Notes: generated by a model from the letters alone, not told the origin. A stretch of DNA of 64,000 nt from Pseudomonadota bacterium (GCA_029779535.1 JAKPAG010000046.1:54180-118179), one strand, 5' to 3'; counted from the first letter of the stretch, positions 28,254-37,789 are shown. Program-made: numbers and translations.

Positions 28254-29069
28254 ATGGATTTCACCAAACTTTTCAGCCTTGAAGGCAAGATCGCGCTGAT
28301 CACCGGCGGTAGCCGCGGGATCGGCAAGATGCTGCTCGAAGGGTACCTCGCCGCCGGGTGCGAGAAGGTCTACATCACTGCCCGCAAGCGCGAGCAGCTG
28401 GCCGAGACCGAGGCAGAGTTCAATGCCAGGTATCCCGGCAAGGTGATCGGCCTGCCCGGCGACCTGACGCAGATGGATGAGATCAAGCGCCTGGCCGAAG
28501 AACTCGCCAGCCGCGAAAGCCGGCTCGACATCCTCGTCAACAACGCCGGGGCGGCCTGGGGTGCGGACTTTGACCAGTTTCCCGAAGCGGGCTGGGACAA
28601 GGTGATGGACCTCAACGTCAAGAGCCTGTTCTTCCTGACCCAGAAGCTGCACGGCCTGCTGAACGCCGCCGCCAGCTTTGACCGTCCGGCCAAGGTGATC
28701 AACATAGCCTCGATCGACGGGCTGCGTCCGAACCCCTGGGAAACCTACAGCTACCAGGCGTCGAAGGCGGCGGTGATCCACCTGACCAAGCGCATGGCCG
28801 CGCGCCTGATCAAGGATAACATCGTCGTCACCTGCATCGCGCCGGGGGCTTACCCCAGCGAAATGAACAAGGCTGCGGCGAAGAATCCCGAGGCTTCGGC
28901 GCGCGGCATCCCCTATGCCCGCGTCGGCGTGGCCGAGGATATCGCGGGCGGGGCGATCTATCTCGCCAGCCGGGCGGGGGACTATGTGGTGGGGACCACG
29001 ATTCCGATTGACGGCGGCATCGTCAACGGCTGGGTGCCGACCGACGCGGTGGATCCTTCGGGGCACTAG
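28254..29069 (+). CDS. Short-chain dehydrogenase/reductase
   Basis: 271 residues with TGGSRGIGKM (cofactor), NNAGAAWG and YQASK (catalytic Tyr/Lys). The lysine-free Arg/Lys pattern after strand 2 (TARKREQL) suggests NADP(H) preference. It closely follows the RhlG/FabG-like subgroup sequence. GGGAGAACG precedes ATG 28254. Third gene of an ACAD-ACAD-SDR operon, probably reducing or oxidising an acyl intermediate. Confidence 0.88.
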   Translation: MDFTKLFSLEGKIALITGGSRGIGKMLLEGYLAAGCEKVYITARKREQLAETEAEFNARYPGKVIGLPGDLTQMDEIKRLAEELASRESRLDILVNNAGAAWGADFDQFPEAGWDKVMDLNVKSLFFLTQKLHGLLNAAASFDRPAKVINIASIDGLRPNPWETYSYQASKAAVIHLTKRMAARLIKDNIVVTCIAPGAYPSEMNKAAAKNPEASARGIPYARVGVAEDIAGGAIYLASRAGDYVVGTTIPIDGGIVNGWVPTDAVDPSGH

Positions 29070-29287
29070 AACGCTGTGCCCACCATGCGGCCAGCGGGTT
29101 GCAGGTGTGCTGTTGCCCGATAGACGGGTTGGAACAGGCCGGTACATCCGTGTACCAGGGGCCTTTCCAGGGGGATCATGCCGGGCGGCCCGCCAGGGTG
29201 GCCTGGCTCCCTGCAGCGGGCATCCAGCACATGATCGATTTGGCGGACCTTCAGCATGAACGATAACCGCATGGGCAGAGCGGCGAG

Positions 29288-30163
29288 ATGATCGGCGCCT
29301 TCATCTGCGGCGGCCTGGGCAACCAGATGTTCCAGTACGCCGCCGCCCGGGCCCTTGCGCTGCGCCGGGGGACCGGATTGCAGCTCGATCTGGCCGCGTT
29401 CGGCAAGCCGGGAGCGTTCGAGGTTGCCCGGCCCTACGAACTCGGCAAGCTGGCGATCGAAGTCGCGCCGACCGGCTCGGCCGCCGCGCTGTCGTTCCTG
29501 CTGGCGCGGCGCGAACAAGCGGCGCTGCGGAAATTGAGTGGCTGGACCACCGTGCGCGAGGGCGCCCTGGGGTTCGACCCCGGGGTCAACCAACTCGGCG
29601 ATGGCACCTATCTGTTCGGCTACTGGCAGAGCTGGCGCTATTTCGACGATTGCGCCAACCAGCTGCGCGCCGAAATGCAGCCCCGCGCGCCGCTGTCCGA
29701 ACCGAGCCGCCGCTTGCGCGATGCCATGCGCGCAACCAATTCGCTCGCGCTGCATGTCCGCCGGGGCGACTATGTGTCGTCGCTCGAAACCGCGGCGTTT
29801 CACGGCGCGCTACCGGCCGATTTCTACAGCCGGGCGGTGCAATTCGTCCGGGAACGATCGCAGGACCTGTCGTGCTTCGTCTTTTCGGACGACCTTGAGT
29901 GGTGCCGCACCGCGCTGCGGGGCCTGGGGCTGCCGCTGACCTTTGTCGATCTGAACAGCGGGGCGGATTCGTGGCAGGACCTCTATCTGATGGCGGCCTG
30001 CCGCCACAGCATCATCGCCAACAGTTCGTTCAGTTGGTGGGCGGCCTGGCTGGGCGACGGGCAGGAGCACGCCGACCGGATGGTCGTGGCGCCGCAGCGC
30101 TGGTTTGCGGGCGCAGACAGCGCGGTGGAGGATCGCTGCCCGCCCGGCTGGACGGTGCTCTGA
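29288..30163 (+). CDS. Alpha-1,2-fucosyltransferase-like glycosyltransferase (GT11)
   Basis: 291 residues. GGLGNQMFQYAAARALA at the N-terminus, HVRRGDYVSS (156-165, donor-binding Arg) and IIANSSFSWWAAWL near the C-terminus are the three GT11 motifs. GT11 enzymes transfer L-fucose (or a related 6-deoxyhexose) to galactose in surface polysaccharides. Start ATG 29288 has only a weak upstream purine stretch. It has no glycan-biosynthesis neighbour and sits between two catabolic operons, which is odd. Confidence 0.88.
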   Translation: MIGAFICGGLGNQMFQYAAARALALRRGTGLQLDLAAFGKPGAFEVARPYELGKLAIEVAPTGSAAALSFLLARREQAALRKLSGWTTVREGALGFDPGVNQLGDGTYLFGYWQSWRYFDDCANQLRAEMQPRAPLSEPSRRLRDAMRATNSLALHVRRGDYVSSLETAAFHGALPADFYSRAVQFVRERSQDLSCFVFSDDLEWCRTALRGLGLPLTFVDLNSGADSWQDLYLMAACRHSIIANSSFSWWAAWLGDGQEHADRMVVAPQRWFAGADSAVEDRCPPGWTVL

Positions 30164-30179
30164 ACCGGCCGCCTCGCGG

Positions 30180-31697
30180 TCAGCGCGGGCTGGTGGGTGC
30201 CGGCCAGTAGCGCTCCTTGATCAGCCGCTTGTAGAGCTTGCCGTTGTCGAGCCGGGGCAGCGCCGGATCGAAATCGACCGAGCGCGGGCACTTGATGTGG
30301 CTGAGGTGGGCCTTGCAGAATTCGATCAGCTCCGCGGCGAACGCGTCCGTCGCGTCAGCCGGATCGAGCGGCTGGACCACCGCCTTCACTTCCTCGCCGA
30401 AATCGGGATTGGGCACGCCGATCACTGCCGCGTCGGCGACCCGCGGGTGGGTGATCAGCAGGTTTTCGACCTCCTGCGGGTAGATGTTCACCCCGCCCGA
30501 AATGATCATGTAGCTCTTGCGGTCGGTCAGGAACAGGTAGCCGTCCTCGTCGACGTAGCCGACATCGCCCAGCGTCGACCAGGTGGGGTGCAGCGGGTTG
30601 CGGCTGTCGCGGGTCTTGTCCTCGTCGCCCAGGTACTGGAAGTCCCAGCCGCCTTCGAAATAGACCCCGCCTTGCTCGCCGGGGGGCAACTCGTGGCCCT
30701 CGTCGTCGCAGATGTGCAGCGTGCCCCAGGTCGCCTTGCCGACCGAGCCGGGCTTGTTCAGCCATTCCTCGGACGTGATCCCGGTTGATCCGTTGCCTTC
30801 GCTGCCGCCGTAGTATTCGTAGATGATCGGTCCCAGCCATTCGATCATCGCCCGCTTGATCGGCACTGGGCAGGGCGCGGCGGCGTGGATCACCTGGCGC
30901 AGGCTGGAAAGGTCATAACGCGCCCGCACCTCCTCGGGCAGCTTGAGCAGGCGCACGAACATGGTCGGCACCATCTGGGTCAGGCTGACCCGGTAGCGTT
31001 CGATCGCCGCCAGTGCGGCCTCGGGTTCGAACCGGGGCATAACCACCACGCTGGCCCCCAGCCGGTGGCAGGCGGTGGTATAGGCGAGCGGCGCGGTGTG
31101 ATAGAGCGGGGCGGGCGAAAGATAGGTATCCGCCGGGCCGATCGCATAGCGCGCTTCGAGCATCGCGGCGAGCTGGTGCAGCGCGGTCACCTCGCCTTCG
31201 GGCAGCGGCAGGCGCACCCCCTTGGGGCGGCCGGTCGTGCCGCTGGAATAGACCATGTGGAAGCCCGGGCTTTCGTCCGCAATCGGCTCCGCAGGCTGGA
31301 CGGCGAGCGCGCGGCCCCATTCCTCCAGCGTCAGCACGGTCGTGCCCGGGTGGCGGGGCAGTTCGGCCAGCCCTTCGATCTCGGGCGAGACGACCAGCAG
31401 CTTCGCGGCCGAATTCCCGACGATATAGTCCGCCTCGCCCCCGGTCAGCGCGGTAGCGATGGGGGTGATGTAGCACCCGCTGCGCTGCCCGGCCCAGTAG
31501 ACTTCGAACACCTCGGGGCAATTGTGCAGCCAGTAGGCGATGGTATCCCCGCGCCCGATCCCGAGCGAGCGGATCAGCTGCGCGCCGCGATTGGCCTGGC
31601 TTTCCAGCTGGCCATAGGTCAGCCCTGGCGAGCCATCGGTCATGATGACCGCCGGCCGGTCGGGCGCGGCGGCAGCGTGCAGGCGCGGGTGGGTCAT
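30180..31697 (-). CDS. Acyl-CoA synthetase (AMP-forming)
   Basis: 505 residues. The AMP-binding P-loop is SSGTTGRPKG, then YEYYGGSEGNG, and TGD-like STLGDVGYVDEDGYLFLTDR. The C-terminal NGKLYKRLIK lysine catalyses adenylation. It activates a carboxylate to its CoA thioester. It starts at ATG 31697, one base inside the upstream crotonase stop, so the pair is co-translated. Similar to FadD3/CaiC-like enzymes of bulky acids; chain length unknown. Confidence 0.92.
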   Translation of the reverse strand: MTHPRLHAAAAPDRPAVIMTDGSPGLTYGQLESQANRGAQLIRSLGIGRGDTIAYWLHNCPEVFEVYWAGQRSGCYITPIATALTGGEADYIVGNSAAKLLVVSPEIEGLAELPRHPGTTVLTLEEWGRALAVQPAEPIADESPGFHMVYSSGTTGRPKGVRLPLPEGEVTALHQLAAMLEARYAIGPADTYLSPAPLYHTAPLAYTTACHRLGASVVVMPRFEPEAALAAIERYRVSLTQMVPTMFVRLLKLPEEVRARYDLSSLRQVIHAAAPCPVPIKRAMIEWLGPIIYEYYGGSEGNGSTGITSEEWLNKPGSVGKATWGTLHICDDEGHELPPGEQGGVYFEGGWDFQYLGDEDKTRDSRNPLHPTWSTLGDVGYVDEDGYLFLTDRKSYMIISGGVNIYPQEVENLLITHPRVADAAVIGVPNPDFGEEVKAVVQPLDPADATDAFAAELIEFCKAHLSHIKCPRSVDFDPALPRLDNGKLYKRLIKERYWPAPTSPR

Positions 31698-32497
31698 CAG
31701 CGAAGCGTGTATTTCTTGGCCTTGTCCGCCATCAGCGCGGCGCGATCGACCTGCGGCACGCCCACCGGGTTGCCGATCTGCGGGTATTTCAGGCCATTGG
31801 CCAGCGCGACCGAGCGCGGCATGCCGAGGCTGGTCCAGATCGCCTTGATGCTGCCCTGGATCGCCGCCGGGGGCTTGGCCGCGATCTGCAGCGCCAGCTC
31901 GTGCGCGCGGGCCCATAGATTGTCGAGCGGGACGACTTCGCTGACCAGGCCGATCGACTTGGCATATTCGGCGCTCATCCGTTCGTCATTGCCCAGCAGG
32001 ACCATGCGCAGCACGTCCTGCAACGGCATCTTGTAGGTCATGCCGATCGGCTCCAGCGCGCTGGTCATGCCATAGGTGACGTGCGGATCGAAGAAGGTTG
32101 CGTCCTCCGACGCGATGATGATGTCCGCCTCGTTCAGCCAGTAGAATGCGCCGCCCGCTGCCATGCCGTGGACCGCCGCGATCATCGGCTTCCAGCACTT
32201 CTGCGATTTCGGGCCCAGCTCGTCGCCCGGATCGTAGCAGTGCCAGATGTTGTCGAGATCCACCGCCGGGCGGTCCCCGCCGACTGCGCCCTTGACGTCC
32301 ACCCCGGTGCAGAACGCCCGGCCCGACGCGGCGCGCAGCACGGAAACGTGGATGTCGTCGTTCCAGGACACTTCGTGCCAGACGGCCTTGAATTCCTCCA
32401 TCATCGTGCGGTTGAAGCTGTTCATCGCTTCGGGCCGGTTGATCGTGATGGTGGCGACATGGTCGGCCACTTCGTAGAGGATGGTTTCGTAGCTCAC
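31697..32497 (-). CDS. Crotonase-fold protein lacking both hydratase glutamates
   Basis: 266 residues, GTG start after GGGAGAG. Fold signatures include RPEAMNSFN and GRAFCTGVDVKG (oxyanion loop). The two catalytic Glu of enoyl-CoA hydratase are both replaced: GGAFYWL where hydratases have GGxCE, and FDPHVTYGM where they have QPE. It therefore probably catalyses another crotonase reaction (isomerase, thioester hydrolase or ring-opening), or an atypical hydration. First gene of an operon with an acyl-CoA synthetase; the promoter gap holds operator site 1. Confidence 0.85.
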   Translation of the reverse strand: MSYETILYEVADHVATITINRPEAMNSFNRTMMEEFKAVWHEVSWNDDIHVSVLRAASGRAFCTGVDVKGAVGGDRPAVDLDNIWHCYDPGDELGPKSQKCWKPMIAAVHGMAAGGAFYWLNEADIIIASEDATFFDPHVTYGMTSALEPIGMTYKMPLQDVLRMVLLGNDERMSAEYAKSIGLVSEVVPLDNLWARAHELALQIAAKPPAAIQGSIKAIWTSLGMPRSVALANGLKYPQIGNPVGVPQVDRAALMADKAKKYTLR

Positions 32498-32536
32498 GTC
32501 TTGACTCTCCCGCCTGTGGCGTGTGAATGCTGTTTC

Positions 32537-32551
32537 ACCTAGTTATATAAC
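32537..32551. promoter_or_regulatory. Shared operator, site 1 (ACCTAGTTATATAAC)
   Basis: Within it AGTTATATAACT (32541-32552) is a perfect palindrome. It sits in the divergent gap between the crotonase/synthetase operon and the kinase/ACAD operon, 12 bases before the latter's start. One of seven related sites in block 2. Confidence 0.7.
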
Positions 32552-32562
32552 TGAGAGGACCC

Positions 32563-33927
32563 TTGGCAAGCGCTATCCCCTCTGACCTGCGCCAACAGGT
32601 AGAACAGCAGACCGGCTGTGTCATCGCCGCCGAACAGGCGCGCGGCGGCGGCGGCGCATCGCGCCAGGGCGCGGAAGTGACGCTGCGCGCGGCTAATGGC
32701 GCCGAGCGGCACTGTTACCTCGCCTGGGATGGCCGCGCCGGCGATCCTTCCCGCCTGCCCTTTTTCCAGCGCGAGACGGCAATCCTTGGCGCGCTGAGCG
32801 GAACCTGCCGCGATGCCGGGGTGCGCATCGCCCCGCTGGTTGCCTCGTTCCCCTCGCACCTCGCGCTGCTGAGCGAGTTCGTGTCCGGCAACGACCGCTT
32901 CCCCCAGGCCGAGGACAAGGCCACGCTGGCCAGTGACTTCATGGCCCAGCTGGCCGCGCTGCACCGTATCGATGCCAGCCTGCCGGAACTGGCCCCGCTG
33001 GGCGATGCGGCTGAGCCGCCGGCCAGTCGCATCCGCGCCAACGTGGCGCAGTGGCGGCGCGACAATCTGGCGGCCGGGGCTGACCCGGTGCTGCAACTGG
33101 CGCTGGCCTGGCTGGCCGACAACGTGCCCGCTGATCGCGGCCCGGCCGTGGTGCTGCACGGCGATGCCGGGCCGGGCAACTTCCTTTACCAGGGCAACCA
33201 GGTCGCCGCCCTGGTCGATTGGGAACTGACCCACCTCGGCGATCCGATGGAGGATCTGGCCCAGATCTGGGTGCGCAGCCTGATCCAGCCGTTCGTGCCG
33301 ATGCGCGAGGCGTTCGCCGCTTATGAAGCGGCCAGCGGCACGGCGGTCGACCTGGCGCGGGTGAAGTATCACCGGCTGTACTTTCAACTGAGCTTCTCGG
33401 TTCCCAGCACGGCTATCGCCGCCGCGCCGGGGGCGCAGCTGGGGGCCAGCGGCACGGCGCTGATGTTCGGCACCATGCACAAGCGGGTGATGGTCCGTTC
33501 GGTCGCGGACCTGGCTGGCATCGCAGTCAGCGATCCGGAACTGCCCGATTGCCCGCCGGACTGGACCGACCGCACCTTTGCCACCGCACTAGCCGACCTG
33601 CAGCACGATATCGTGCCCGCCGCTGGCAACCAGCGCGCCGCGGCCAAGACCAAGGAACTGGCCCGGCTGGTCAAGTTCTGGCGCCGCCGTGCCAGCCACG
33701 GCGCAGCCTTCGATGCGGCTGAACTAACGGAAATCCGCGCGCTGATGCCATCGGCGCCGGATAACCTGGCCGGCGCCCGCGCCGCGCTGGCCGAAGCGAT
33801 CGCCGCTGATGCGGTGCCCTTCGCCGCCGCCGTGCAGCTATGCCACAACCGCGTAACGCGTGAGACCTTCATCATGGCCGAGGCCATGGGGGCGCTCGCC
33901 ACGACCTGGTACGAGGACATCGACTGA
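32563..33927 (+). CDS. APH-fold phosphotransferase with C-terminal extension
   Basis: 454 residues. Kinase motifs VVLHGDAGPGNFLY (catalytic Asp, metal Asn) and ALVDWELTHLGDPMEDLAQI are intact, in the ACAD10/11-kinase/LvaA style. About 110 C-terminal residues (from roughly 345) form a helical domain not seen in the 19.7 kb kinase. The start looks like TTG 32563 following GAGAGGA. One base separates its stop from the next ATG, so it is co-translated with an ACAD pair. Probably phosphorylates a hydroxyacyl-CoA; inferred. Confidence 0.8.
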   Translation: MASAIPSDLRQQVEQQTGCVIAAEQARGGGGASRQGAEVTLRAANGAERHCYLAWDGRAGDPSRLPFFQRETAILGALSGTCRDAGVRIAPLVASFPSHLALLSEFVSGNDRFPQAEDKATLASDFMAQLAALHRIDASLPELAPLGDAAEPPASRIRANVAQWRRDNLAAGADPVLQLALAWLADNVPADRGPAVVLHGDAGPGNFLYQGNQVAALVDWELTHLGDPMEDLAQIWVRSLIQPFVPMREAFAAYEAASGTAVDLARVKYHRLYFQLSFSVPSTAIAAAPGAQLGASGTALMFGTMHKRVMVRSVADLAGIAVSDPELPDCPPDWTDRTFATALADLQHDIVPAAGNQRAAAKTKELARLVKFWRRRASHGAAFDAAELTEIRALMPSAPDNLAGARAALAEAIAADAVPFAAAVQLCHNRVTRETFIMAEAMGALATTWYEDID

Positions 33928-33928
33928 G

Positions 33929-35017
33929 ATGGATTTCGATCTTTCCGAAGAACAGAAAATGCTGGCCGAACAGGCGCGCGGCCTGCTGGCCGAGCGCACC
34001 CCCTATGATCACCTGCGCCGGCTGATCGACGGCCAGGCCGAATGGGACGAGCCGCTGTGGCGGGAACTGGGTGAAATGGGGTTCCTGGGCGCCAACATCC
34101 CCGAACGCTTCGGCGGGCTGGGGCTGGGCGAGCTGGACCTGGGGGTGATTGCCCAGGAACTGGGCCGGGCGGGCGCGGCGGTGCCGTTCTCCTCGTCGAT
34201 CGTGCTGGCCGCCGATGCGATTGCCCGCGCCGGGAGCGAGGCGCAGCAGGCCGCCTGGTTGCCGCGCCTGGCCAGCGGCGAAGTGGTTGCCTGCTTTGCC
34301 AGCGCCGAAGGGCCGGGACCGCTGCTGGGCCAGGGGCTGACCTTTGCCGATGGCAAGCTGACCGGATCGAAGCACCCGGTGGCCGATGCTGGAGTGGCGA
34401 GCGTCGCGGTGGTGCAGGTCGGCGGATCGCTGGCGCTGGTCGCGCTGGACCAGCCCGGGGTGACGCGCACCCGGCTTGACAGTTTCGACCAGCTGCGCCC
34501 GCATTACCGGATCGACTTTGCCGGAGCCGAGGCGGAACTGCTGCCCGGGCGCGGGCTGATCCCCACCCTGCTGGACCGCGCGGCGGTGCAGGGCGCATTC
34601 GAAGCGGTCGGCGCGGCCGAAGCGTGCCTTGCCATGGCGCTCGGCTATGTGAAGGACCGGCAGATGTTCGGCCGTTCGCTCAGCAGCTACCAGGCGATCA
34701 AGCACAAGCTGGCCGACATGGCCGTGGGGATCGAACTGGCCAAGTCCAACGCCTACTACGCCGGCTGGGCGGCGGGCCATGCGCCCGACGATTTGCCCGC
34801 CGCTGCCGCCGCCGCGCGGCTTTCGGCGTTGAAGGCGTTGGAATTCGCCGCGCGCGAGAACCTGCAGGTCCACGGCGGGATCGGCTATACCTTCGAAGCG
34901 AACTGTCACTTCTATTACCGGCGCGAGCGCCTGCTCGCGGTCAACCTGGGGCCGCGCGGCTACTGGGCGGACCGCTTGCTTGATGCGCAGCCCGGCACCC
35001 AGGCAAAGGTGGCCTAA
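33929..35017 (+). CDS. Acyl-CoA dehydrogenase, non-catalytic partner subunit
   Basis: 362 residues. KDRQMFGRSLSSYQAIKHKLADM (flavin contacts; given at 34,65x-34,72x) and VHGGIGYTFEANCHFYYRR are ACAD signatures. The helix-G catalytic Glu is absent (region reads LLDRAAVQGAFEAVG). It overlaps by spacing of one base with the next ACAD, which has the Glu, so they likely form an alpha2beta2 heteromer. Start ATG 33929. Confidence 0.9.
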   Translation: MDFDLSEEQKMLAEQARGLLAERTPYDHLRRLIDGQAEWDEPLWRELGEMGFLGANIPERFGGLGLGELDLGVIAQELGRAGAAVPFSSSIVLAADAIARAGSEAQQAAWLPRLASGEVVACFASAEGPGPLLGQGLTFADGKLTGSKHPVADAGVASVAVVQVGGSLALVALDQPGVTRTRLDSFDQLRPHYRIDFAGAEAELLPGRGLIPTLLDRAAVQGAFEAVGAAEACLAMALGYVKDRQMFGRSLSSYQAIKHKLADMAVGIELAKSNAYYAGWAAGHAPDDLPAAAAAARLSALKALEFAARENLQVHGGIGYTFEANCHFYYRRERLLAVNLGPRGYWADRLLDAQPGTQAKVA

Positions 35018-35018
35018 G

Positions 35019-36239
35019 ATGGACTTCAACGACACTCCGCAGGAAGCCGCGTTCCGCGCCGAGGCGCGCGCCTGGCTGGCGGCCCATGCCCCGGCGCACG
35101 AAATGCCGCGCGGTGTGCGGCTCGACGATGCCGACGAGGCCGCGCGCGGCCGTGCCTGGATGCGCGAGCTGTATGATGGCGGCTGGGCCGGGCTGACCTT
35201 TCCCAAGGCGCTGGGCGGGCGCGGCCTCTCGGGCATCGAGGCGGTGATCTTCGCCGAGGAGGAAGGCCGCTATTACCTGCCCAAGGGGCCGTTCACCGCG
35301 ATCGGCACCGGCATGGCCCTGCCGGTGATTGCCCGGCACGGCACCGACGAGCAGCGCGCCCGCTTCATCGAGCCGACGCTTAAGGGTGATCTGACCTGGT
35401 GCCAGCTGTTCTCCGAACCCAGCGCCGGGTCCGACCTGGCGGCGCTGCGCACCAAGGCGGTGCGCGCCGACGATGGCAGCGGCGACTGGATCGTCAACGG
35501 GCAGAAGGTCTGGTCAAGTTGGGCTCACCTGACCGACTGGGGCATCCTGGTGGTGCGCACCGATCCATCGGTGCCCAAGCACAAGGGGCTGACCTTCTTC
35601 GTGGTCGACATGAAGACGCCGGGAATCGAAACCCGCCCGATCCGCCAGATTTCGGGGATGAGCGAATTCAACGAGACCTTCCTCACCGACGTGCGCATTC
35701 CCGATGCGAACCGCATCGGCGCCGAAGGCGAAGGTTGGGCCTGCTGCATGACCGTGCTGATGGGCGAACGGCTGGGTTCGGGCGCGCATCGCAGCGGGGT
35801 GGAACCGCTGATCGAGGCTGCCGCGAAAACCCCAGATGGCCACGGCGGGACCATGCTGGACGACCGCGCGGTGCGCCAGGCGCTGGCCGAAACGCTGGCG
35901 GACGAACGCGGGCAGAACCATTTCCAGGCGCGGCTGCGGACCATGGTGTCCAAGGGCGAAAACCCCGGCGCGATGGCGGGCATGATCAAGCTGGCCTATG
36001 CCGGCCGCCAGCAGAAGATCCTGGGGCTGGGCATGGAACTGCGCGGGCTGGATGCTATCGCGCCGCTGCCGGGCGATAGCTTCACCCCCGACCTGCAGTA
36101 TGACTACATCTATTCGGTGGTGATGCGCATTGCCGGCGGCGCCGACGAAGTGCTGCGCAACCAGATTGCCGAACGCGTGCTGGGGATGCCCGGCGACGTG
36201 CGGATGGACAAGGACGTCCCCTTCGACCAGCTCAAATAG
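35019..36239 (+). CDS. Acyl-CoA dehydrogenase, catalytic subunit of a pair
   Basis: 406 residues. LFSEPSAGSDLAALRT and VNGQKVWSSWAHLTDW define the ACAD substrate loop; Glu250 in the GER motif is the expected helix-G base. The C-terminus (GDVRMDKDVPFDQL) is typical for FadE17/FadE-type long chains of steroid or terpenoid clusters. It starts one base after the previous stop. Third and last gene of the kinase-ACAD-ACAD operon, which ends at a strong hairpin. Confidence 0.92.
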   Translation: MDFNDTPQEAAFRAEARAWLAAHAPAHEMPRGVRLDDADEAARGRAWMRELYDGGWAGLTFPKALGGRGLSGIEAVIFAEEEGRYYLPKGPFTAIGTGMALPVIARHGTDEQRARFIEPTLKGDLTWCQLFSEPSAGSDLAALRTKAVRADDGSGDWIVNGQKVWSSWAHLTDWGILVVRTDPSVPKHKGLTFFVVDMKTPGIETRPIRQISGMSEFNETFLTDVRIPDANRIGAEGEGWACCMTVLMGERLGSGAHRSGVEPLIEAAAKTPDGHGGTMLDDRAVRQALAETLADERGQNHFQARLRTMVSKGENPGAMAGMIKLAYAGRQQKILGLGMELRGLDAIAPLPGDSFTPDLQYDYIYSVVMRIAGGADEVLRNQIAERVLGMPGDVRMDKDVPFDQLK

Positions 36240-36245
36240 GCCGGT

Positions 36246-36271
36246 GCCGAGGGGCTGTCCGGCCCCTCGGC
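36246..36271. terminator. Bidirectional terminator hairpin
   Basis: GCCGAGGGGC and GCCCCTCGGC form a perfect 10-base stem with a 6-base loop between the convergent ACAD and acyl-CoA synthetase genes. No T tract, but position and stability suggest termination in both directions. Confidence 0.65.
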
Positions 36272-36289
36272 CACTTCCGGGCCGCCCGC

Positions 36290-37789
36290 TCAGGCCGGCT
36301 GGCGCTTCGCCCGCTTGGCGTCCGCGGCGGCCTGCAGCACGGGTTTCAGGTCCTTCTTCAGGATCTTGCCGTTGGGGTTCAGCGGCATGTGATCGAGCAC
36401 CAGCAGGGTGCGCGGCACCTTGTTGTCAGCCAGATGCTCGCGGCAGAAGGCGGTAATTTCCTCGGCTGTGGCGGCCTGGCCTGGGCGCAGGGTGACGGCG
36501 GCGGCAATGTCCTCGCCCAGCACCTCGTGATCGACGCCGACCACGGCGGCCTGCTGCACCGCCGGGTGCAGGTGCAGCGCGGTTTCGATTTCGAGCGGGG
36601 TTATGTTGTAGCCGCCGCGGATGATCAGTTCCTTGGCCCGGCCGGCCATGATCAGGTCGCCGTCCTCGTCGACATAGCCAAGATCGCCGGTGCGGGTCCA
36701 GCCGCCCTTGAAGCTGGCGGCGGTCGCTTCGGGATCGTTCCAGTAGCGGCGCGGGTGCTGCTGGTAGCCAAAGATTTCACCGACCACGCCCGGCGCGGTG
36801 ATGACGTTACCGTCCTCGTCGCGCAGCTGCATGTGGGGCGGCAGCTTGCCGACGCAGCCGGGCTTGAGCACCTGTTCGTTGCTGCTGGTGCCGACGCCGA
36901 TCCCGCCTTCGGACATGCCATAGGAATTGCGCATCCGCACGTGCGGCCACAGCGCCAGCGCGCGCTTGACCGAATCGTGCGGCAGCGGCGCGGTGCCGGT
37001 CATCAGATATTTTACCCCGGCAAAGTCGTACTGGCCGACATCGGGATGATCGAGGATCAGCCGCAGCATCGACGGGACAAGGTAAACCAGGTTCGGGCGC
37101 TTTTCCTTGACCAGTTCAAGGAACAGCTTGGGATCGAACTTGGGCTGGGTGATCGCGGTTGCCCCGCCGCGCGCGGGCAGCATGACGATCCCCAGGTTGC
37201 CGCCCGATCCGGTCAGCGGCAGGGCATTCAGCGTGGAGCGCGAGCGGTCCATGTTGGTCCCGGTCACGCCCTTCATCAGGTCGGGGTGGCTTACCACCAC
37301 ACCTTTGATCTTGCCGGTGGTGCCGCTCGTCCCCAGGATTTCGGCATCGGCATTGGGGTCGAGACTGGCCTGGTCCGGCAGTGCGGCGAAGTTGCGGGGC
37401 ATGGCATCGACCGTCCAGCAGCCGTCCAGCGCCAGGTCCTTCACCACGTCTGGCACATCGGTGATGCACCAGCGCGGCGTGGTCAGCGCGGCATAGTCGG
37501 CAATCTCGCGCGGGTTCAGGCGGGTATTGATCGGGCAGGCGATGCCGCCGGCGCGGAACACGGCGAAGACCGCGATGGCCATTTCCACCGCGTGGGCATT
37601 GCTGATCGGCAGGAACACCCGGTCGCCCGGTTGCAGCCCCGCCGCCGCCAGCCCGCCGCCCACTTCGTCCGCCTCGCGGTCCCACTCGGCGAACGTGATC
37701 TGCCGGCGGATATCGTCATGGGCGATCTCGTCGCGCTGGTGCACCGCGCGCACCTTCAACGCGTCACTGATCCGCCTCACCTCGGTCAT
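36290..37789 (-). CDS. Acyl-CoA synthetase (AMP-forming)
   Basis: 499 residues. GTSGTTGKIKG is the P-loop; NSYGMSEGG, TGDLGYVDEDGD and the C-terminal NPNGKILKKDL lysine complete the adenylate-forming core. RGGYNITPLEIE carries the hinge. It converts a carboxylate to acyl-CoA using ATP. It stands as a single-gene unit, divergent from the hot-dog dehydratase/crotonase operon over operator site 2. Confidence 0.92.
   Translation of the reverse strand: MTEVRRISDALKVRAVHQRDEIAHDDIRRQITFAEWDREADEVGGGLAAAGLQPGDRVFLPISNAHAVEMAIAVFAVFRAGGIACPINTRLNPREIADYAALTTPRWCITDVPDVVKDLALDGCWTVDAMPRNFAALPDQASLDPNADAEILGTSGTTGKIKGVVVSHPDLMKGVTGTNMDRSRSTLNALPLTGSGGNLGIVMLPARGGATAITQPKFDPKLFLELVKEKRPNLVYLVPSMLRLILDHPDVGQYDFAGVKYLMTGTAPLPHDSVKRALALWPHVRMRNSYGMSEGGIGVGTSSNEQVLKPGCVGKLPPHMQLRDEDGNVITAPGVVGEIFGYQQHPRRYWNDPEATAASFKGGWTRTGDLGYVDEDGDLIMAGRAKELIIRGGYNITPLEIETALHLHPAVQQAAVVGVDHEVLGEDIAAAVTLRPGQAATAEEITAFCREHLADNKVPRTLLVLDHMPLNPNGKILKKDLKPVLQAAADAKRAKRQPA

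Noticed and set aside
29070..29287. Gap before the fucosyltransferase as an insertion-sequence remnant
   Set aside because: I looked for terminal inverted repeats and transposase fragments and saw none; it only holds a GC-rich untranslated stretch.
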